Shown: piece after piece, positions 63,201-64,000 of the stretch
Layout: each line of letters opens with the position of its first letter
Numbering within the stretch: the stretch's first letter is position 1
From: Parapedobacter koreensis
GTDB taxonomy: Bacteria; Bacteroidota; Bacteroidia; Sphingobacteriales; Sphingobacteriaceae
Reading direction: 5' to 3'
Assembly (NCBI RefSeq): GCF_900109365.1
Contig: NZ_FNZR01000010.1
Span: 124,001 to 188,000, forward strand
Length of the DNA: 64,000 bases
The notes under the pieces: generated by a model
What the model was told of the DNA's origin: nothing
What the model saw: only the letters and a program-made list of their open reading frames with translations
Database searches by the model: none
Program-made: the position numbers and the translations under genes

Positions 63201-63735
63201 AACGGTGTTGGGCGAAGCCAACTTCCGCTACACCGGAGACTCCTCTATTCCGGACGTCAACGGTTCGATGCTACATAACCTGAGGTACAAAAATTTCTCA
63301 TTAAGCATTACATTGACGTATCAATTAGGTGGCAAGGTGTACGATTCTCCATATGCTACGCTAATGAGTTCAGGCACCTATGGGTACACCTTACACCGGG
63401 ATCTGCTGACGCAACGTTGGCAAAATCCCGGGGATATTACCGATGTGCCCCGGCTGGATGTAGCCGCTACGGCTAACCTGTCTGGACAAAGTACACGATT
63501 TCTGACGGATGCTTCTTTCCTCAGTGTAAACAACGTGACATTGGGCTATAAAATACCACAATCTTGGATATCAACCGCTGGAATCAAAGATTGTTACCTC
63601 TATGCTACCGGTGAAAATCTGGCGTTGTTGTCGGCAAGGAAAGGAATGAACGTGCTCAATTCTTTTAATGGCTCGATAGGAAACGACTACAATTTCAGCC
63701 GCGTCATCTCATTTGGAGCAAGAATTAAATTCTAA
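60229..63735 (+). CDS. SusC/RagA-family TonB-linked outer-membrane protein with STN domain
   Basis: A 1168-residue receptor. Signal region of about 43 residues, STN secretin/TonB signalling domain (DMSLETVFALIEEQSGYVFF, about 50-110), CarboxypepD_reg domain (GQVTSAADGSPLVGVSVSVRG), TonB-box-like ALDEVIVVAYGT, plug (LYVVDGIPYDAG and SISILKDAATTALYGSRGANGVI, the SusC signature), then the barrel ending IRIKF-like. The STN domain makes it a transducer that signals through the FecR/sigma pair. ATG 60229 fits the signal region; a TTG at 60184 is not needed. Substrate is probably a glycan but unknown. Confidence 0.94.
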   Translation: MNYFKKAKAIVLALPLPFLFLIMKLSIAFLLIAVIQVPAKSYSQDINLNVRDMSLETVFALIEEQSGYVFFYDDQLVKDRKITLKVERASIDNLLSNHFKNLPLEFTVVGDKNIVVKQKIKTTSIPIQDRQVRGQVTSAADGSPLVGVSVSVRGTTQGTQTDNEGRYIITAANGAILVFRSVGFAEKTAVVSASTVNVSLEEIQSALDEVIVVAYGTTTKATNVGSIAQVSSENFENRPLTNVTDALVGSAPGVQGTIGGGAPGAEANIRVRGFGSISASNAPLYVVDGIPYDAGSSGNSGIVNLNPDDIESISILKDAATTALYGSRGANGVIMITTKSGKSGESNFTVSARAGFISRGLPEYDRVDAYEYYPLIWEAYRNSLVHGANAVPIDVANSIASGQTTSYNGATYSDIVSQVRYNPFNVSDEELMGIDGRLNPSARLLFPEDLDWAKAIQRGGKSRQSYDLSYDGGAGKTNYFASLGYTDDRGYLLKSDMKRVNARVNINTQATNWLRTGINLTGSYQASNYDAAGGGGYINPFGASRIMAPIYPVYEHDLVTGEYLLNEDGSRQYSFGDYRPYGGGRHAIWENEMDVRKEQRTVVGARSFLEAQILPQLKAATNFGVDIQDRHNRTYQNPIIGDGAPGGRASHNFYRITSYTWNQTLEYTQSFGQHNVGMLVGHENYAYKYNNLSGGRQDMVVDGILELPNFATITSVNSREDNSTIESYFARASYDFDEKYVLNASARRDGNSKFHPNVRWATFWSVGGAYNISKEDFFTTPWVDNLKIRASYGTVGNDGGLDYYPYQALYGFRNNTTTPGFAQESLQNDSLTWETGKNFDLGIDFSLFKNRLSGSIEYFDRVTDGLIFGVPVPLMNGGVVSSSPYFHEINMNIGSLYNRGIEGSLTANIVRSENFSYSTTLNVTTFKNEITVMPDGQPLIQSGNHAYSVGHSIYDFYLREFYGVDPDNGDALYRTNRETSNTRIINNDTVTTVLGEANFRYTGDSSIPDVNGSMLHNLRYKNFSLSITLTYQLGGKVYDSPYATLMSSGTYGYTLHRDLLTQRWQNPGDITDVPRLDVAATANLSGQSTRFLTDASFLSVNNVTLGYKIPQSWISTAGIKDCYLYATGENLALLSARKGMNVLNSFNGSIGNDYNFSRVISFGARIKF

Positions 63736-63768
63736 CAATCTGTTGAACGATTTTTAAACAACAAAATA

Positions 63769-64000
63769 ATGATGAAAAAGAGCATTTATATAGGGGTTTT
63801 AGCTTTAGCGTTGACAACAGTGGCCACGTCGTGCAGTGATGAATACTTAGAAACTACACCTACCCATCAAGTTTCCACCGCATCTGCCTTTGCAACCGTT
63901 GACAATGCGTGGGCGGCATTGAATGGCATACACCGTACGTTATATACCCGGGTATTAGGCCAACAGCAACAGGGAGGCCAGTCTGGCAACATGTTGCAAA
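63769..64000 (+). CDS. RagB/SusD family lipoprotein, cut by window end
   Basis: An ATG at 63769 opens a frame that continues to the edge (77 codons). It has a lipoprotein signal (LTTVATSC) and then SDEYLETTPTHQVSTASAF, the typical SusD N-terminus. It starts 33 bp after susC and is the surface-exposed substrate-binding partner of that receptor. Its specificity cannot be told from this fragment. Confidence 0.9.
   Translation, partial: MMKKSIYIGVLALALTTVATSCSDEYLETTPTHQVSTASAFATVDNAWAALNGIHRTLYTRVLGQQQQGGQSGNMLQ

Overview
The window looks like chromosomal DNA of a Bacteroidota bacterium, most likely a member of the Sphingobacteriaceae (an inference from gene content; no 16S rRNA gene is present). 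The evidence is a SusC/SusD pair with an ECF sigma factor and FecR anti-sigma, two DUF5686 outer-membrane proteins, DUF3078, DUF2490, DUF6952 and DUF2891 families, many Sec-secreted and lipoprotein products, no Shine-Dalgarno signals, and repeated use of the Bacteroidota -7 promoter element TAnnTTTG.

Layout. 1-3.7 kb is the end of a surface-polysaccharide locus: a cut-off beta-helix protein, a family 2 glycosyltransferase, a nucleotide-sugar epimerase and a WecA/MraY-type initiating glycosyltransferase. A GC-rich gene-free stretch and tRNA-Arg(CCT) follow. 4.4-5.8 kb is a peroxide-defence operon (peroxiredoxin, thioredoxin, DUF6952). 5.8-6.05 kb is gene-free and holds a DnaA-box-like inverted repeat and a possible ncRNA. 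6.1-10.5 kb is a PIG-L deacetylase / two tiny membrane proteins / sodium symporter operon. 10.5-15.7 kb on the minus strand carries cell-wall hydrolases (an amidase and two glucosaminidase-LysM proteins), DUF3078, a CarboxypepD_reg protein and an O-methyltransferase, with a tandem 68-bp hairpin repeat between two of the genes. 15.8-23.3 kb holds DUF5686, folE-queD, truA, a lipoprotein and an ABC exporter. 23.3-27.3 kb holds a Crp-family regulator facing a His-rich protein and a TonB receptor. 27.3-31.7 kb is an accessory patch: a NUMOD-domain protein, small membrane and lipoproteins, a candidate sRNA and a truncated gene. 31.7-39.6 kb is a CzcABC/CusABC-type metal efflux system with tatA and a two-component system. 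39.6-48.9 kb is housekeeping and mixed (DUF5686, enoyl-CoA hydratase, AI-2E transporter, DUF2891, SDR, glycyl-tRNA synthetase). 48.9-53.2 kb is a GH95/GH29 fucosidase pair. katG and DUF2490 follow. cobA at 56.6-57.7 kb is preceded by what appears to be a leader-peptide transcription attenuator. The window ends in a sigma/FecR/SusC(STN)/SusD locus, cut off inside susD.

The observations most worth following up are the cobA leader (27-codon ORF with two Cys codons, plus mutually exclusive antiterminator and terminator hairpins), a minus-strand terminator just upstream of susC that implies an antisense RNA, the candidate sRNA at 29.4-29.5 kb, and the number of genes whose -7 element lies only 4-9 nt from the start codon, implying leaderless mRNAs. 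I do not see a clear novel defence or mobile system.
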